DNA of 64,000 bases from NCBI GenBank assembly GCA_003139545.1, contig PLJC01000038.1:587-64586 (forward strand). The letters run 5' to 3'. Positions 41,645 through 50,066 of this stretch are shown here, in pieces. This DNA is from Actinomycetota bacterium. GTDB taxonomy: Bacteria; Actinomycetota; Thermoleophilia; Gaiellales; Gaiellaceae. How positions within the stretch are numbered: position 1 is the stretch's first letter; every line of letters begins with the position of its first letter. The notes beneath the pieces were generated by a model that was given only the letters and a program-made list of their open reading frames with translations, was not told the DNA's origin and did not search any database. A program made the position numbers and the translations under genes.

Positions 41645-42613
41645 CTAGGTGTGGCAGCGGCGCGGAGCGTGGGCGAAGGCCGCAGCTGCGGGCTTCACAC
41701 GGCCGCCGCGCCAGATGAGCCCGGAGTGCCAGCCGGCAACGCGGGTCTCGTCGACGAGCTCGAAGTTGAAGAACGCGTGCACGAGCGGCTGGCACGCGGC
41801 CATGTCGACGGCCGTCGTCACGTCTCGCGTCTGCTGCGCGGGCGTGATCTTCGTCGTCTGGAAGCCGTCCTCGAGGTACCAGATCGAGGGCGTGCGGCCG
41901 AACGCCTTCAGCGTCGAGACGAGGCGGGTGTAGTCGGCCTCGCCGAGGAAGTCGCCCTTGTGCGTCACGGTGGGCAGCTCGGTCGGCGTCAGCGGATAGG
42001 GGTTGTGGCCGAAGGCGTCGACCAGCGCCCGCGTGCGCCCGCTGTCGCGATAGGCGACGGCGAGCGCGTCGAGGAAGCGGATCGGCGCGTGCGCGGAGGC
42101 GGTCGAGTCCAGCACCTGGACGTGCGGCGAGTGGAGCGCGTCGTAGCACCGTGCGAGCAGCGACTCGTACTGCGCCGCAGTGCCGCGCCAGTACGTCGGG
42201 GAGTTCGCCTCGTTCCAGACGACGACGGCGCGCGCGTTCGGAACGAGTGCGAGCGCGTCCTTCGCGTAGGTGCAGAAGCGCCGCTGCGCCCAGGGCGCGG
42301 TCGGTGTCTGCGCGCCGAAGCCGAAGACGGCGAGCACGACCGTCGTCGTGCGCGCGGCCGTCTCCGTGCGCGAGAGCTCGACGCGGCGCACCGCGGTCGG
42401 CCGGATCTCGCCGTGCCACGGCACCCACACGCGGACTGCGCCCGCGCCGACCGATTGCTCACGGCGGACAACAGTGAGCGGGAACGGCGTCCACTTGAGC
42501 GTGTCGTCGTCGACGCCGACGATGAGCGGGAGCGCAGGATGCGACGCGTGCGTCACCTTCCAGACGCCGATGGCGATGAAGGCGACCGCGATGACCACTC
42601 CGAGGATTTTCAG
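41645..42613 (-). CDS. Membrane-anchored glycoside-hydrolase-like protein (TIM-barrel type)
   Basis: About 322 residues. It starts at CTG 42613, overlapping the sugar-transferase stop as CTGA; a GTG five codons later is the alternative. A membrane anchor (KILGVVIAVAFIAIGVWKV) is followed by a domain with ARAVVVWNEANSPTYWRG, an N-E pair typical of clan GH-A acid/base residues, and IWYLEDGFQTTK, where the E could be the nucleophile. It may trim or modify the glycan made by the cluster. The family is not identified with certainty. Confidence 0.6.
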   Translation of the reverse strand: MKILGVVIAVAFIAIGVWKVTHASHPALPLIVGVDDDTLKWTPFPLTVVRREQSVGAGAVRVWVPWHGEIRPTAVRRVELSRTETAARTTTVVLAVFGFGAQTPTAPWAQRRFCTYAKDALALVPNARAVVVWNEANSPTYWRGTAAQYESLLARCYDALHSPHVQVLDSTASAHAPIRFLDALAVAYRDSGRTRALVDAFGHNPYPLTPTELPTVTHKGDFLGEADYTRLVSTLKAFGRTPSIWYLEDGFQTTKITPAQQTRDVTTAVDMAACQPLVHAFFNFELVDETRVAGWHSGLIWRGGRVKPAAAAFAHAPRRCHT

Positions 42614-43281
42614 CCGGCGGCGGGGGATGCCAGGCCTCGTAACGATTGCTTGAGCACGCGCCAGCCGGTGGCGAAGACGGTGCGAAGGTAGAGGCGGACC
42701 GAGCGGTCGGCGATCCATTCGAGGTCGTGCGCGAGCTTCTCCGCCATCGAGGTCTCGTAGCCGCGGCGCACCTGCGCCAGGCCGGTGAGGCCGGGGCGGA
42801 CGACGAGCCGCTGCCAGTACGCGGGCAGCTCGTGTGCGAGCTCTTCGAAGAACACGGGGCGGATCGGTCGCGGGCCGACGAGGCTCATGTCGCCGCGGAG
42901 GACGTTCCAGAACTGCGGGATCTCATCGAGCTGGGTCGCCTTCAGCCGCTTGCCGAGCGGCGCGAACTCCTCTTCCGTGCGGCGCACGAGCTCCTCGCCG
43001 AGATATGGGCCGAGGCGCTGCTCGGCGTCGGGCTTCAGCGTCCGGAACTTCAGCATCAAGAACACGTGCCCGCCCCGGCCCACGCGCTCGCCACGGTAGA
43101 AGATCGGGAGGCCGCTCGTCGCGAGGAGAACGAGGGCGATCGCGGCCGCGAGCGGGAGGGTGACGACGAGGAAGAGCGCGGACAGGATGACGTCGAGCGC
43201 GCGGAGGAGGACGTCGCGCGGCCGGGCAGGCGTCCCGCGGGCCAGATCGCGGTAGCCGCGGACGAGGGTGTCCTCGGTCAC
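42610..43281 (-). CDS. Undecaprenyl-phosphate sugar-phosphate transferase (PglC/WcaJ type)
   Basis: A 223-residue bacterial sugar transferase that attaches the first sugar phosphate to the lipid carrier. One N-terminal re-entrant helix region (LLRALDVILSALFLVVTLPLA), then FYRGERVGRGGHVFLMLKFRTL, KATQLDEIPQFWNVLRGDMSLVGPRP and RPGLTGLAQVRRG. It is the first gene of the minus-strand operon and starts at GTG 43281, back to back with the LysR gene. Confidence 0.9.
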   Translation of the reverse strand: MTEDTLVRGYRDLARGTPARPRDVLLRALDVILSALFLVVTLPLAAAIALVLLATSGLPIFYRGERVGRGGHVFLMLKFRTLKPDAEQRLGPYLGEELVRRTEEEFAPLGKRLKATQLDEIPQFWNVLRGDMSLVGPRPIRPVFFEELAHELPAYWQRLVVRPGLTGLAQVRRGYETSMAEKLAHDLEWIADRSVRLYLRTVFATGWRVLKQSLRGLASPAAG

Positions 43282-43317
43282 GGGTCGATGCTAGACCGCT
43301 CGCATGAGAAGGCAAAG

Positions 43318-43332
43318 ATAAGCTGGCCTTAT
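43318..43332. promoter_or_regulatory. Palindrome directly before lysR
   Basis: ATAAGCTGGCCTTAT is an inverted repeat (ATAAG / CTTAT with a 5-base spacer), standing out as AT-rich in GC-rich DNA. It abuts the LysR start at 43333 and lies 37 bases from the divergent sugar-transferase start. LysR regulators usually bind such T-N11-A-like sites next to their own promoter, so autoregulation is likely. Confidence 0.5.
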
Positions 43333-44226
43333 ATGGACACGCGGCAGCTCGCGGCTTTCTGCGCCGTCGTCGAGCGGCGGAGCTTCTCGCAGGCGGCGGA
43401 ACAGCTCGGCGTGACGCAGCCGGCGGTCAGCCTCCAGATCCGATCGCTCGAGAAGCGGCTCGGGCGCCAGCTGCTCGACCGCTCCGGCCGGCGCGTCGAG
43501 CCGACCGAGGCGGGCCAGCGGCTGTACCGAAGCGCGCAGCGGCTGCTCGCGCAGGAGGAGCAGCTCCTCGCCGAGCTGGGCGAGGAGGCGGAGGGCGAGC
43601 TCGCCGGCCGCCTCGAGATCGGCGCCTCCACCGGCCCCGGCGGCAACGTCCTGCCGGTCGTCCTAGGCGAGTTCCAGCGGCTTCATCCCGATGTGCGTGT
43701 CGCGCTGTCGGTGTCGGACACGCAGCACGTGATCGAGCAGGTCGCGCGCCGCGAGCTCGAGCTCGGCGTCGTCGGCGCGCAGCGGCGCCACCGAGGCGTC
43801 GTCTTCGAGCCGTTCTTCCGCGACGAGGTCGTGCTCGCCGTGCCGCGCGGCCACCGCTTCGCCAACAGGAAGGTGACGATCGACGAGCTGCGGGAAGAGC
43901 CCATCGTGCTCATGCAGGAAGGCGCCGGCGTGCGGCAGGTGATCGAGGACGAGCTGCGCGAGCGTGGCGTGCGCCTGCGCGACCTCGACATCCGCCTCGA
44001 GCTCGGCCTGCAGGAATCCGCGCGCAGCGCCGTGCTCGCCGGCTTCGGCGTCACGTTTATCTCGCGCGCAGCGATCGACCCCGACGTCGCCGCGGGCGCG
44101 CTCGCGATCGCACGCGTCGAGGGTCTCGAGCCGGCGCGCGAGATCCTGCTCGCACGTTCGAGCGGTCGCGCGGAGACGCGTGTCGCGCAGGCATTCGTCG
44201 ACTTCGCGCGCGAGCGGCTCGCATGA
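43333..44226 (+). CDS. LysR-family transcriptional regulator
   Basis: A 297-residue LysR regulator. The HTH is MDTRQLAAFCAVVERRSFSQ with AAEQLGVTQPAVSLQIRSLEKRLG; the C-terminal part is the periplasmic-binding-like effector domain (LEIGASTGPGGNVLPVVLGEF). It overlaps the maleylacetate-reductase-like gene as ATGA, and probably controls it with an aromatic-ring-cleavage intermediate as ligand. The N-terminus also resembles CysL/CbbR-like regulators. Confidence 0.85.
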   Translation: MDTRQLAAFCAVVERRSFSQAAEQLGVTQPAVSLQIRSLEKRLGRQLLDRSGRRVEPTEAGQRLYRSAQRLLAQEEQLLAELGEEAEGELAGRLEIGASTGPGGNVLPVVLGEFQRLHPDVRVALSVSDTQHVIEQVARRELELGVVGAQRRHRGVVFEPFFRDEVVLAVPRGHRFANRKVTIDELREEPIVLMQEGAGVRQVIEDELRERGVRLRDLDIRLELGLQESARSAVLAGFGVTFISRAAIDPDVAAGALAIARVEGLEPAREILLARSSGRAETRVAQAFVDFARERLA

Positions 44227-45185
44227 TCGTCCGCTGGGGACCGATCTCCCTCCTCGCGGAGGTGTGCGAGGAGCTCGGCATGCGCGAGTCGCTGCTTGTC
44301 GCGAGCCCGCGCTGGGACAAGCTCGTGCTCCCGATCGAGCCGGTGGCGCGCTGGTCCGAGGTGCCGTCCGTTCGCGTCGAGGAGGCGGCCGACCTCGCGC
44401 GCGACGGTGTCGTCGCTATCGGCGGCGGCAGCGCGATCGACTTCGGCAAGGCCATCTCGGCGGCGACGAAGCTCCCCCTCGTCTCCGTCCCGACGACGTA
44501 CGGCGGCGCGGAGTGGACGCCGTACTTCGGCATGCGCGACCCGCAGCGGAGGATGCGCGGTGGCGGAAGCGGTGCGCGGCTCGCAGGGATCGTCTACGAC
44601 GTCGGTCTCACGGTTGTCCTCCCGCGTGAGGAGACGGTCGGCACTGCGATGAACGCGCTCGCGCACTGCGCCGAGGCGTTGTACGTGCACGGGCACAACG
44701 AGGAGTCGGACGAGCACGCGCTCGCGGGCGCACGGCTCATCTCCGAGTTCCTTCCGCGGGTGGTCGAGTCGCCGCTCGACCGCGACCTGCGCACGGAGCT
44801 TCTCCGCGGCGCATCCTTCGCGGGCGAGGCGCTCGCCGGCTCGATGCTCGCGCTCGCGCATGCGATGGCGCAGGCCGTCGGCGGCAAGTACGGCTTCGCG
44901 CACGGGACGCTGAACGGCATCCTCTTGCCGCCGGCGCTCCGCTACAACGCGCGCTATGCGCCGGCCGCTGTGCGAGCGTTCGGCGAGGCGGTCGGCGGCG
45001 ACGCGGCGGCGCGCGTCGAGGAGCTCAATGCGCTCGGCGGCATCACGCGCCTGCGCGAGCTCGGCGTCCCCGAGCAAGACATCCCCGAGCTCGCTGCTTC
45101 GACCGCGCAACGCGGCGGCAACCAGGCGAACCCGCACCCGGCCACGCCGAAGGAGATCGAAGAGCTGCTGCGCAGCGTCTGGTGA
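44223..45185 (+). CDS. Maleylacetate-reductase-like iron-containing alcohol dehydrogenase
   Basis: A 320-residue member of the iron-dependent dehydrogenase family. VVAIGGGSAIDFGKAISAATKLPLVSVPTTYGGAEWTPYFGMRD matches maleylacetate reductase (in pieces), and ALAHAMAQAVGGKYGFAHG includes the metal-His region with fewer His than Fe-ADHs. Maleylacetate reductase feeds hydroxyquinol and chloroaromatic degradation into 3-oxoadipate. It is about 30 residues shorter than usual. It ends 3 bases before the convergent TOMM permease. Confidence 0.7.
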   Translation: MIVRWGPISLLAEVCEELGMRESLLVASPRWDKLVLPIEPVARWSEVPSVRVEEAADLARDGVVAIGGGSAIDFGKAISAATKLPLVSVPTTYGGAEWTPYFGMRDPQRRMRGGGSGARLAGIVYDVGLTVVLPREETVGTAMNALAHCAEALYVHGHNEESDEHALAGARLISEFLPRVVESPLDRDLRTELLRGASFAGEALAGSMLALAHAMAQAVGGKYGFAHGTLNGILLPPALRYNARYAPAAVRAFGEAVGGDAAARVEELNALGGITRLRELGVPEQDIPELAASTAQRGGNQANPHPATPKEIEELLRSVW

Positions 45186-45188
45186 GCG

Positions 45189-45917
45189 TCATCGGTAGTG
45201 CTGCTGCTCGTCGCGCGCGAATCCCCAGGCGGCGAGCGCTCCGAATCCGATCGAGTAGGCGCCGAGCAGAAGCCAATGCGAGGCATGCCACGGCGCACCG
45301 GTAGCGGCCGGCCAGAGGACGTCGCCCCATTGCCGCGCCGGTGTGTACGGCGAGATCGTGCGGACGGCGTGCGGCAGGTCTGCAGGCCCCGTCCAGAGGC
45401 CGCCCGCGTATGCGAGCAGCATGTAGAGGATGTTTGCGACGGGCAGCGCGCTCTTCGGCGAGGCCCAGTAGGCGATCGCGAGACCGAGAACCACGAACGG
45501 AATGGAGCCGGCGAGGAGCGCGGTGGCGAGGCGAAGCCAGGCGAGGGTGGAGAGTGAGGCGGACGTCGTCGTGAGCGCGATCACGACCACGACGGCGACC
45601 GAGGCGAGCGTGAAGACGAGCGCCGACAGCACACGCGCGGCGATGCGCGCGGCCGGCGGCGTGGGCAGGGTTCGCAGCCACGCTTGCCAGGGCGTGCCGC
45701 GCTCGATCGCGCCGGAGACCCCGAACTGGAAGAAGCCGACTCCGAGCACTGCGAACGCGGCGTAGGACGCGAGCAGCAGGTTCGGATGATGTCCCGCACG
45801 CGGCAATCCGAACAGCACGAAGACGATGCCCGGAAATGCGAGCGTGCCCGCGCTGAAGCCGGGGAAACGAACGAGCTCACAGACTTGGAGCCGCGCGTGA
45901 ACGGCCGCGAGCCTCAC
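45189..45917 (-). CDS. ABC-2 type permease of the TOMM cluster (SagH-like)
   Basis: A 242-residue permease with six helices (GTLAFPGIVFVLFGLPR at the start, later ARVLSALVFTLASVAVVVVIALT and ALPVANILYMLLAYAGGLWTG). The layout matches ABC-2 permeases that export bacteriocins with a one-ATPase, one- or two-permease system. GTG 45917 overlaps the protease-ATPase gene. It is the last gene of the operon, so it should export the modified peptide. Confidence 0.8.
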   Translation of the reverse strand: MRLAAVHARLQVCELVRFPGFSAGTLAFPGIVFVLFGLPRAGHHPNLLLASYAAFAVLGVGFFQFGVSGAIERGTPWQAWLRTLPTPPAARIAARVLSALVFTLASVAVVVVIALTTTSASLSTLAWLRLATALLAGSIPFVVLGLAIAYWASPKSALPVANILYMLLAYAGGLWTGPADLPHAVRTISPYTPARQWGDVLWPAATGAPWHASHWLLLGAYSIGFGALAAWGFARDEQQHYR

Positions 45918-47101
45918 GCCGTCACCAGGTCGATGAACGCTTGCTCGATATCGCCTCCGGCGCAGGCCTTGAGGCTTTGCGGAGAGCCGTCGGCGACGAC
46001 CTCGCCGCGCGCGAGAACGATCACGCGGTCGGCGAGCGAGTCGGCCTCCTCGAGGTAGTGCGTCGTGAGGAGCACCGTCCCGCCCTGAGCGGCGAACGCC
46101 GCGATTGCGTCCCACGCGCCGCGGCGCGACTCGACGTCGAGACCCGTCGTCGGTTCGTCGAGGACGACGAGCGCGGGCGCATTCGCGAACGCCAGTGCGA
46201 GCGCGAGGCGGCGGCGCTGGCCGCCGGACAGTGAGCCGTTCTGCGCCTGCAGCGTGTCGCCGAGATCGAACCGCTCGGCGAGCTCGCTCAGGGGCGGAGG
46301 GCTGGGGGTGTGCGCCCGAGCGAGATCGAGGATCTCGCGGCCGCGAAGCGTCGGCGGGAAGTCCATCTGTTGCGGCGTCGTCCCGAGTTGTGCGCGCGCA
46401 CGCCAGTCGCGCGGGTCCCGGCCGAAGAGCCGGACGTCACCGGCGCTCGGTCGGCGCACACCGGTCACGAGGCTGACGAGCGTCGTCTTCCCCGCGCCGT
46501 TCGGCCCGAGGAGCGCGACGAGCTCGCCTTGCTCGACCGTCAGATCGAGAGGCCCGAGTGCCAGCTGTTCCCCGAAGCGCTTCTCCGCATGACGGAACGC
46601 GATCGCCGACGCCGGGCGCACTCCGCCGCGACTCAGCACCGCAATGAGGTTGTACGTGGCGTGCGCGAGCGCACACGCGAGCAGGCTGCCCGTCGCTGCG
46701 AAGAGCGCGCCGAACGCACCACCGGTGACGAGCTGCGTCGCGGCGCCGCGGGTGCGGAGCATCGGCAGGTGCGTCGCCGCGAACGCCGCGGTGGTGACCG
46801 CAACGGCAGGCCAGACGCCCGCCGTTGGCGCGATCCGGCCTAGCGCGAACGCGCGCCAGATCGCCTCTTCGCTCATGCCGGCGCCGGCGACGACGATCGC
46901 GGTCGCAACCGCAAGCGGCGTCAGCAGCACGTGCGGCCGGGCGCGGGCAAGCACGGCGAACAGTGCGATGCCTGCCAGCAACCCGAGTGACGCCGATGTG
47001 ACGCTCGCAAGCGGCGGCCGCGGCGGTGGCGTCGGAGAGAGCCGCAGAAGAGCAGGCCCGAGTGCGATCAGCGCAGCAGTCGAAAGCAGCGTGCGCTTCA
47101 C
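45914..47101 (-). CDS. CPBP (CAAX) protease fused to ABC ATPase (SagE-SagG-like fusion)
   Basis: A 395-residue two-domain protein. Residues about 1-160 form a membrane CPBP-family protease: GAGMSEEAIWRAFAL holds the E-E-x3-R motif (E78, E79, R83), TAAFAATHLPM gives T110-H111 and CALAHATYN gives H147 and N151, so all known catalytic motifs are present. Residues about 165-395 are an ABC ATPase: Walker A LLGPNGAGKTT (198-207), SLSGGQRRRLALAL and Walker B ALVVLDEPTTGLDVES. In the streptolysin S cluster these jobs belong to separate SagE and SagG proteins. It starts at GTG 47101 and overlaps both neighbours by 4 bases. Confidence 0.85.
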   Translation of the reverse strand: MKRTLLSTAALIALGPALLRLSPTPPPRPPLASVTSASLGLLAGIALFAVLARARPHVLLTPLAVATAIVVAGAGMSEEAIWRAFALGRIAPTAGVWPAVAVTTAAFAATHLPMLRTRGAATQLVTGGAFGALFAATGSLLACALAHATYNLIAVLSRGGVRPASAIAFRHAEKRFGEQLALGPLDLTVEQGELVALLGPNGAGKTTLVSLVTGVRRPSAGDVRLFGRDPRDWRARAQLGTTPQQMDFPPTLRGREILDLARAHTPSPPPLSELAERFDLGDTLQAQNGSLSGGQRRRLALALAFANAPALVVLDEPTTGLDVESRRGAWDAIAAFAAQGGTVLLTTHYLEEADSLADRVIVLARGEVVADGSPQSLKACAGGDIEQAFIDLVTA

Positions 47102-47898
47102 GCTGCCACTCCGACGACGACGCCGTACACGACAGATTCCTCGACGCCGTCTGCGCCGACGAGATCGTCCACCTGCGCGTCGTAGAAGCCGCCGAGCGGC
47201 AACGCCGCCAGGTCGAGCGCGACCGCCGCGAGCGCGACGTTCTGGACGACGTGACCTGCCTCGAGGAGTGCAAAGCGGTAGCCGCGCAGGCCGTACTTGA
47301 AGCGCGTGCGTCCGAACACCGCGAGCAGGAGCAGGACGGCAGCGGCTCCGTCCAAGAGCCCGGGGAGAGGACACGCAGCTTCGAGCGCGGGCCAGGGATC
47401 GCCGAGCTCGTGCTCCTCGAGCGCGTGCAGCTCCTGGTCGTACCGGTAGATGCCGGGCGGTATGCCGGCGATCGCCCGTGCGGCGACATGGAGCTCGAAG
47501 GGATAGAGCGCGCCGCCGGAAGGGACCGCGCGCCGATTGCCGTCGCGCAACCCGTAGCCGGCGTCGAGCAGCGCGGCTAGGCGTGCGGCCTCGAGCGCTT
47601 CGCCGCCGAAGTCTCGTCGGCTGCGCCGATGGTCGAGCGCGGACCAGAGCGAGCACGCGGGTCGCCGAGGCGCCGGCAGTGGATGGCATCGCCGCTGCGG
47701 ATTGCGGCGCACCGCATGCGCGGATGCCGTCTGCAGATGCTCGTTCACCGCCAAGCGCGTCAGGCCGGCGCTCTGCCGGTGCGCGAGCGCGGGGTGCAGC
47801 TTCGAGGCCTCGTGAAAGAGCTCCGCGGGGTCGTCCAACGCCGGTTCGCCGTCGCCGTACAGCTCGCCGCGCACGAGCGGTGCCTGCGGAAGCCTCAC
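47098..47898 (-). CDS. SagB-type FMN-dependent azoline dehydrogenase
   Basis: A 266-residue nitroreductase-fold protein of the SagB/McbC/ThcOx class, which oxidises thiazolines and oxazolines to azoles. Seen: LWSALDHRRSRRDFGG, AVPSGGALYPFELHVAARAI, GIYRYDQELHALEEHE and LLEAGHVVQNVALAAVALDL. The first 80 residues are a family-typical extension. GTG 47898 overlaps the YcaO stop (GTGA). It forms the synthetase with the C and D proteins. Confidence 0.88.
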   Translation of the reverse strand: MRLPQAPLVRGELYGDGEPALDDPAELFHEASKLHPALAHRQSAGLTRLAVNEHLQTASAHAVRRNPQRRCHPLPAPRRPACSLWSALDHRRSRRDFGGEALEAARLAALLDAGYGLRDGNRRAVPSGGALYPFELHVAARAIAGIPPGIYRYDQELHALEEHELGDPWPALEAACPLPGLLDGAAAVLLLLAVFGRTRFKYGLRGYRFALLEAGHVVQNVALAAVALDLAALPLGGFYDAQVDDLVGADGVEESVVYGVVVGVAA

Positions 47899-49139
47899 GG
47901 GAACGGATGCGGATCGGGGTTGATGTCCGTCTCGGTGAGCCGTCGTTCGCGCTCGCCCAGGCGGAGTGGCTCGTCGTACAGACGATCCCCGTCGAGCAGC
48001 CGGGCGCTGTGCTCGACGTCGAGCGCGCAGAGCTCCGGGGCGATCACGCGCACGACGGCGAGCCCTGCTTCGCGGACGTCGGGCGCCGTGACGTCGACCG
48101 CGTATGCGGTGACGCGCCGGCGAGCGAGTCGCCGACAAATCGTCTCGATGCGCGCCGCGGCGGTCCTCCCCCGGATCGTCGGCACGCTCTCGACGCGACG
48201 GCGACGCTGCGAGCCGTCGAGGAACTCGACGCGCCCTGTGTTGCGTGGATCGGCGTAGAAGCTGACGTGGTCGTCGAACTCCTCGATCTCGTCCGCCAAG
48301 GGTGTGCCTTGTCCCTGCGCGCGGAGCGCGAAGGCCCACGTGCGGACGCGCGCCGCCTCGTCCAGCGCTTTCGTCACGGCGCGCTCGATGGTCACCGCTG
48401 CTGCCGCGCCGACGCCGAGCGTCTCGCCGCCGCGGACGACGGCGGCGACGATCGGGATGTCCCAGAACGCGCTCAGGTCGACGGCGCGCCACTGCAGGCC
48501 GGTAGGCCGCAGGAACGCGCGCTCGAACTCGGTGAGACGCTCGTGCCCGCGCCAGTCGAGCACGGGCCACGAGAGCCGCGCCTTCCAGGTGATCATGAAG
48601 GCGTCGCGCTCGAGCAGCTCGAGGAGCGCGGCGAGCGTCGCCTCCGCCGCCGACGCTTGACACGCGAGCCCGCTGCTCGTCGTGCGGCAGATCGGGGGCT
48701 CTGACTCGTGGCCCGCGAGGTGGACGAGCTGCGCGGGCAACCAGGCCGGCCGACCCTCGGGCAGCGAGACGCCCTCGATCCAGGCGAGCTGCGTGTCGCG
48801 GTCGAAGCGAACGTAGGGGAAGCCGCCGGTGCGGTACTGCGTCTCGGAGAAGAGCGCGAATCGTGCGGGATCGACCGCGCGAGTGCCGAGCTCGCGCGCG
48901 GAGGCGACGACGCACGCATCCGGATCGACGATGCACGCGGAGTAGCGCTCCACCGCTTCCCCGATCGCCGCCTCGCGCGCCTCGTGCACGGTTGCCCCGG
49001 AGCCGCCGCCGACGAGCGCATGCGGAAACGCGCTCTCGCACCACGCGGTCGCGAGGCGGACGTCTTCAGGCCCGGCGAGCACCTCTTGCGTGCCGCGGAC
49101 AACGCCGACGAACGGCGAGACGAGCGACTCAAGCGGCAA
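47895..49139 (-). CDS. YcaO-domain azoline-forming cyclodehydratase (SagD-like)
   Basis: A 414-residue YcaO enzyme that activates peptide amides with ATP so Cys, Ser and Thr cyclise to azolines. It starts LESLVSPFVGVVRGT. ATP/Mg motifs include IGEAVERYSA (E61, E64) and SSGLACQASAAEATLAALLE with ELLERDA (E174, E177). The protein ends TDINPDPHPFP, the proline-rich C-terminus typical of TOMM YcaO proteins. Start TTG 49139 is chosen because it precedes the conserved LVSPFVG and overlaps the partner gene by 11 bases. Confidence 0.9.
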   Translation of the reverse strand: MPLESLVSPFVGVVRGTQEVLAGPEDVRLATAWCESAFPHALVGGGSGATVHEAREAAIGEAVERYSACIVDPDACVVASARELGTRAVDPARFALFSETQYRTGGFPYVRFDRDTQLAWIEGVSLPEGRPAWLPAQLVHLAGHESEPPICRTTSSGLACQASAAEATLAALLELLERDAFMITWKARLSWPVLDWRGHERLTEFERAFLRPTGLQWRAVDLSAFWDIPIVAAVVRGGETLGVGAAAAVTIERAVTKALDEAARVRTWAFALRAQGQGTPLADEIEEFDDHVSFYADPRNTGRVEFLDGSQRRRRVESVPTIRGRTAAARIETICRRLARRRVTAYAVDVTAPDVREAGLAVVRVIAPELCALDVEHSARLLDGDRLYDEPLRLGERERRLTETDINPDPHPFP

Positions 49140-50064
49140 CGTCGCTCCACGGAGCACTGGCTGCGCGCCGCATGGCCGGTGAGCACGCCGGGCAGCGAGG
49201 GACGCGATACACGAAGTGGCGCGTGCACCGGAGCTCCGGCACGAGCTCGACGGCGATGAGCACGCCGGCCTCGGCCGTGTCCGCCGCCGCCAATCGGCGG
49301 AGGGCGACCTGCGCTGCAAGTCCGGCCAGCACGGCGTCGAGTGCGGACGAGCCAACGTGACTCCCGGCCGTCCGATCGCGGATCGGCGCGATCGTCGAAT
49401 CGCGCCGAAGTCGGAAGCATTCGTGGCAGGCCGACTCCCCGGGCACGAAGACCGGCCCGACAGCGGCGAGGCGTCCGTCGAACGGAAGGACTTGCAGCCA
49501 CGGCGTACGAGCGACCAGCGCGCGTTGGTTCCATTGCTCGAGGAGCGCCAGCTCGTCGCTCGCAGGGGCAGCGACGACGAGGCCTTCCGCGGGAGGCCGA
49601 CCGTTCCAGCCGAGGCTTGTTACGGACCCGGCGCCGCTCGCCTGCAGGAGGCGGCCGATCGGCTCGGCCGCCGGACCGTTCCCGAGGACGTGCACCTCGA
49701 CCGTCGCGAGGCGTGCATGCAGCTCCGCGACCGTGCGCCCGGCGGCGTCCGTCGCAGCGAGGAGCTCGGCGCAGCGGCGGGCGCCCTCCCCGGATCCGTC
49801 GGGAGCGCGCTCCGTCAGGAGATCGTGCGCACGCAGGAGCGCGAGCGCGTGCTCGACCGCCGGGCGGACGGGCTCGCCGAGCTCGGCGACGACGCCGTCG
49901 ACCGTGCGCGTCCCGTCGAGCAGCGGCAGCAGATGCGGCACGAGGCGCTCCGCCGCCGCGCCCTCGAACTCGAGGACGGAGCCGGCGTAGCGCAGGACGG
50001 AGCGGCCGCCCTCGACGGACAGCCGGTACCACGGCTTGAGCAGCGGCCGCTCCACGGTCTCCAC
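49129..50064 (-). CDS. TOMM cyclodehydratase partner / leader-peptide-binding protein (SagC-like)
   Basis: About 311 residues from GTG 50064. The N-terminal 90 residues (YRLSVEGGRSVLRYAGSVLE ... TVDGVVAELGEPVRPAVEHALALL) look like the winged-helix RiPP recognition element that grips the precursor leader. The rest has the E1-like fold with VEVHVLGNGPAAEPIGRLLQ and GPVFVPGESACHECFRLRRD. Cys pairs C213/C216 and C291/C294 (RCPACS) would hold zinc. It presents the precursor to the YcaO protein. A TTG at 50091, inside the precursor gene, is another possible start. Confidence 0.85.
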   Translation of the reverse strand: METVERPLLKPWYRLSVEGGRSVLRYAGSVLEFEGAAAERLVPHLLPLLDGTRTVDGVVAELGEPVRPAVEHALALLRAHDLLTERAPDGSGEGARRCAELLAATDAAGRTVAELHARLATVEVHVLGNGPAAEPIGRLLQASGAGSVTSLGWNGRPPAEGLVVAAPASDELALLEQWNQRALVARTPWLQVLPFDGRLAAVGPVFVPGESACHECFRLRRDSTIAPIRDRTAGSHVGSSALDAVLAGLAAQVALRRLAAADTAEAGVLIAVELVPELRCTRHFVYRVPRCPACSPAMRRAASAPWSDVAA

Positions 50065-50066
50065 CG

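Noticed and set aside
43333..44226. Link between this LysR protein and the selenoprotein candidate
   Set aside because: Some LysR subfamilies are named for selenium metabolism and the N-terminus is similar, but the genes are 42 kb apart and the neighbour is a maleylacetate-reductase-like gene.
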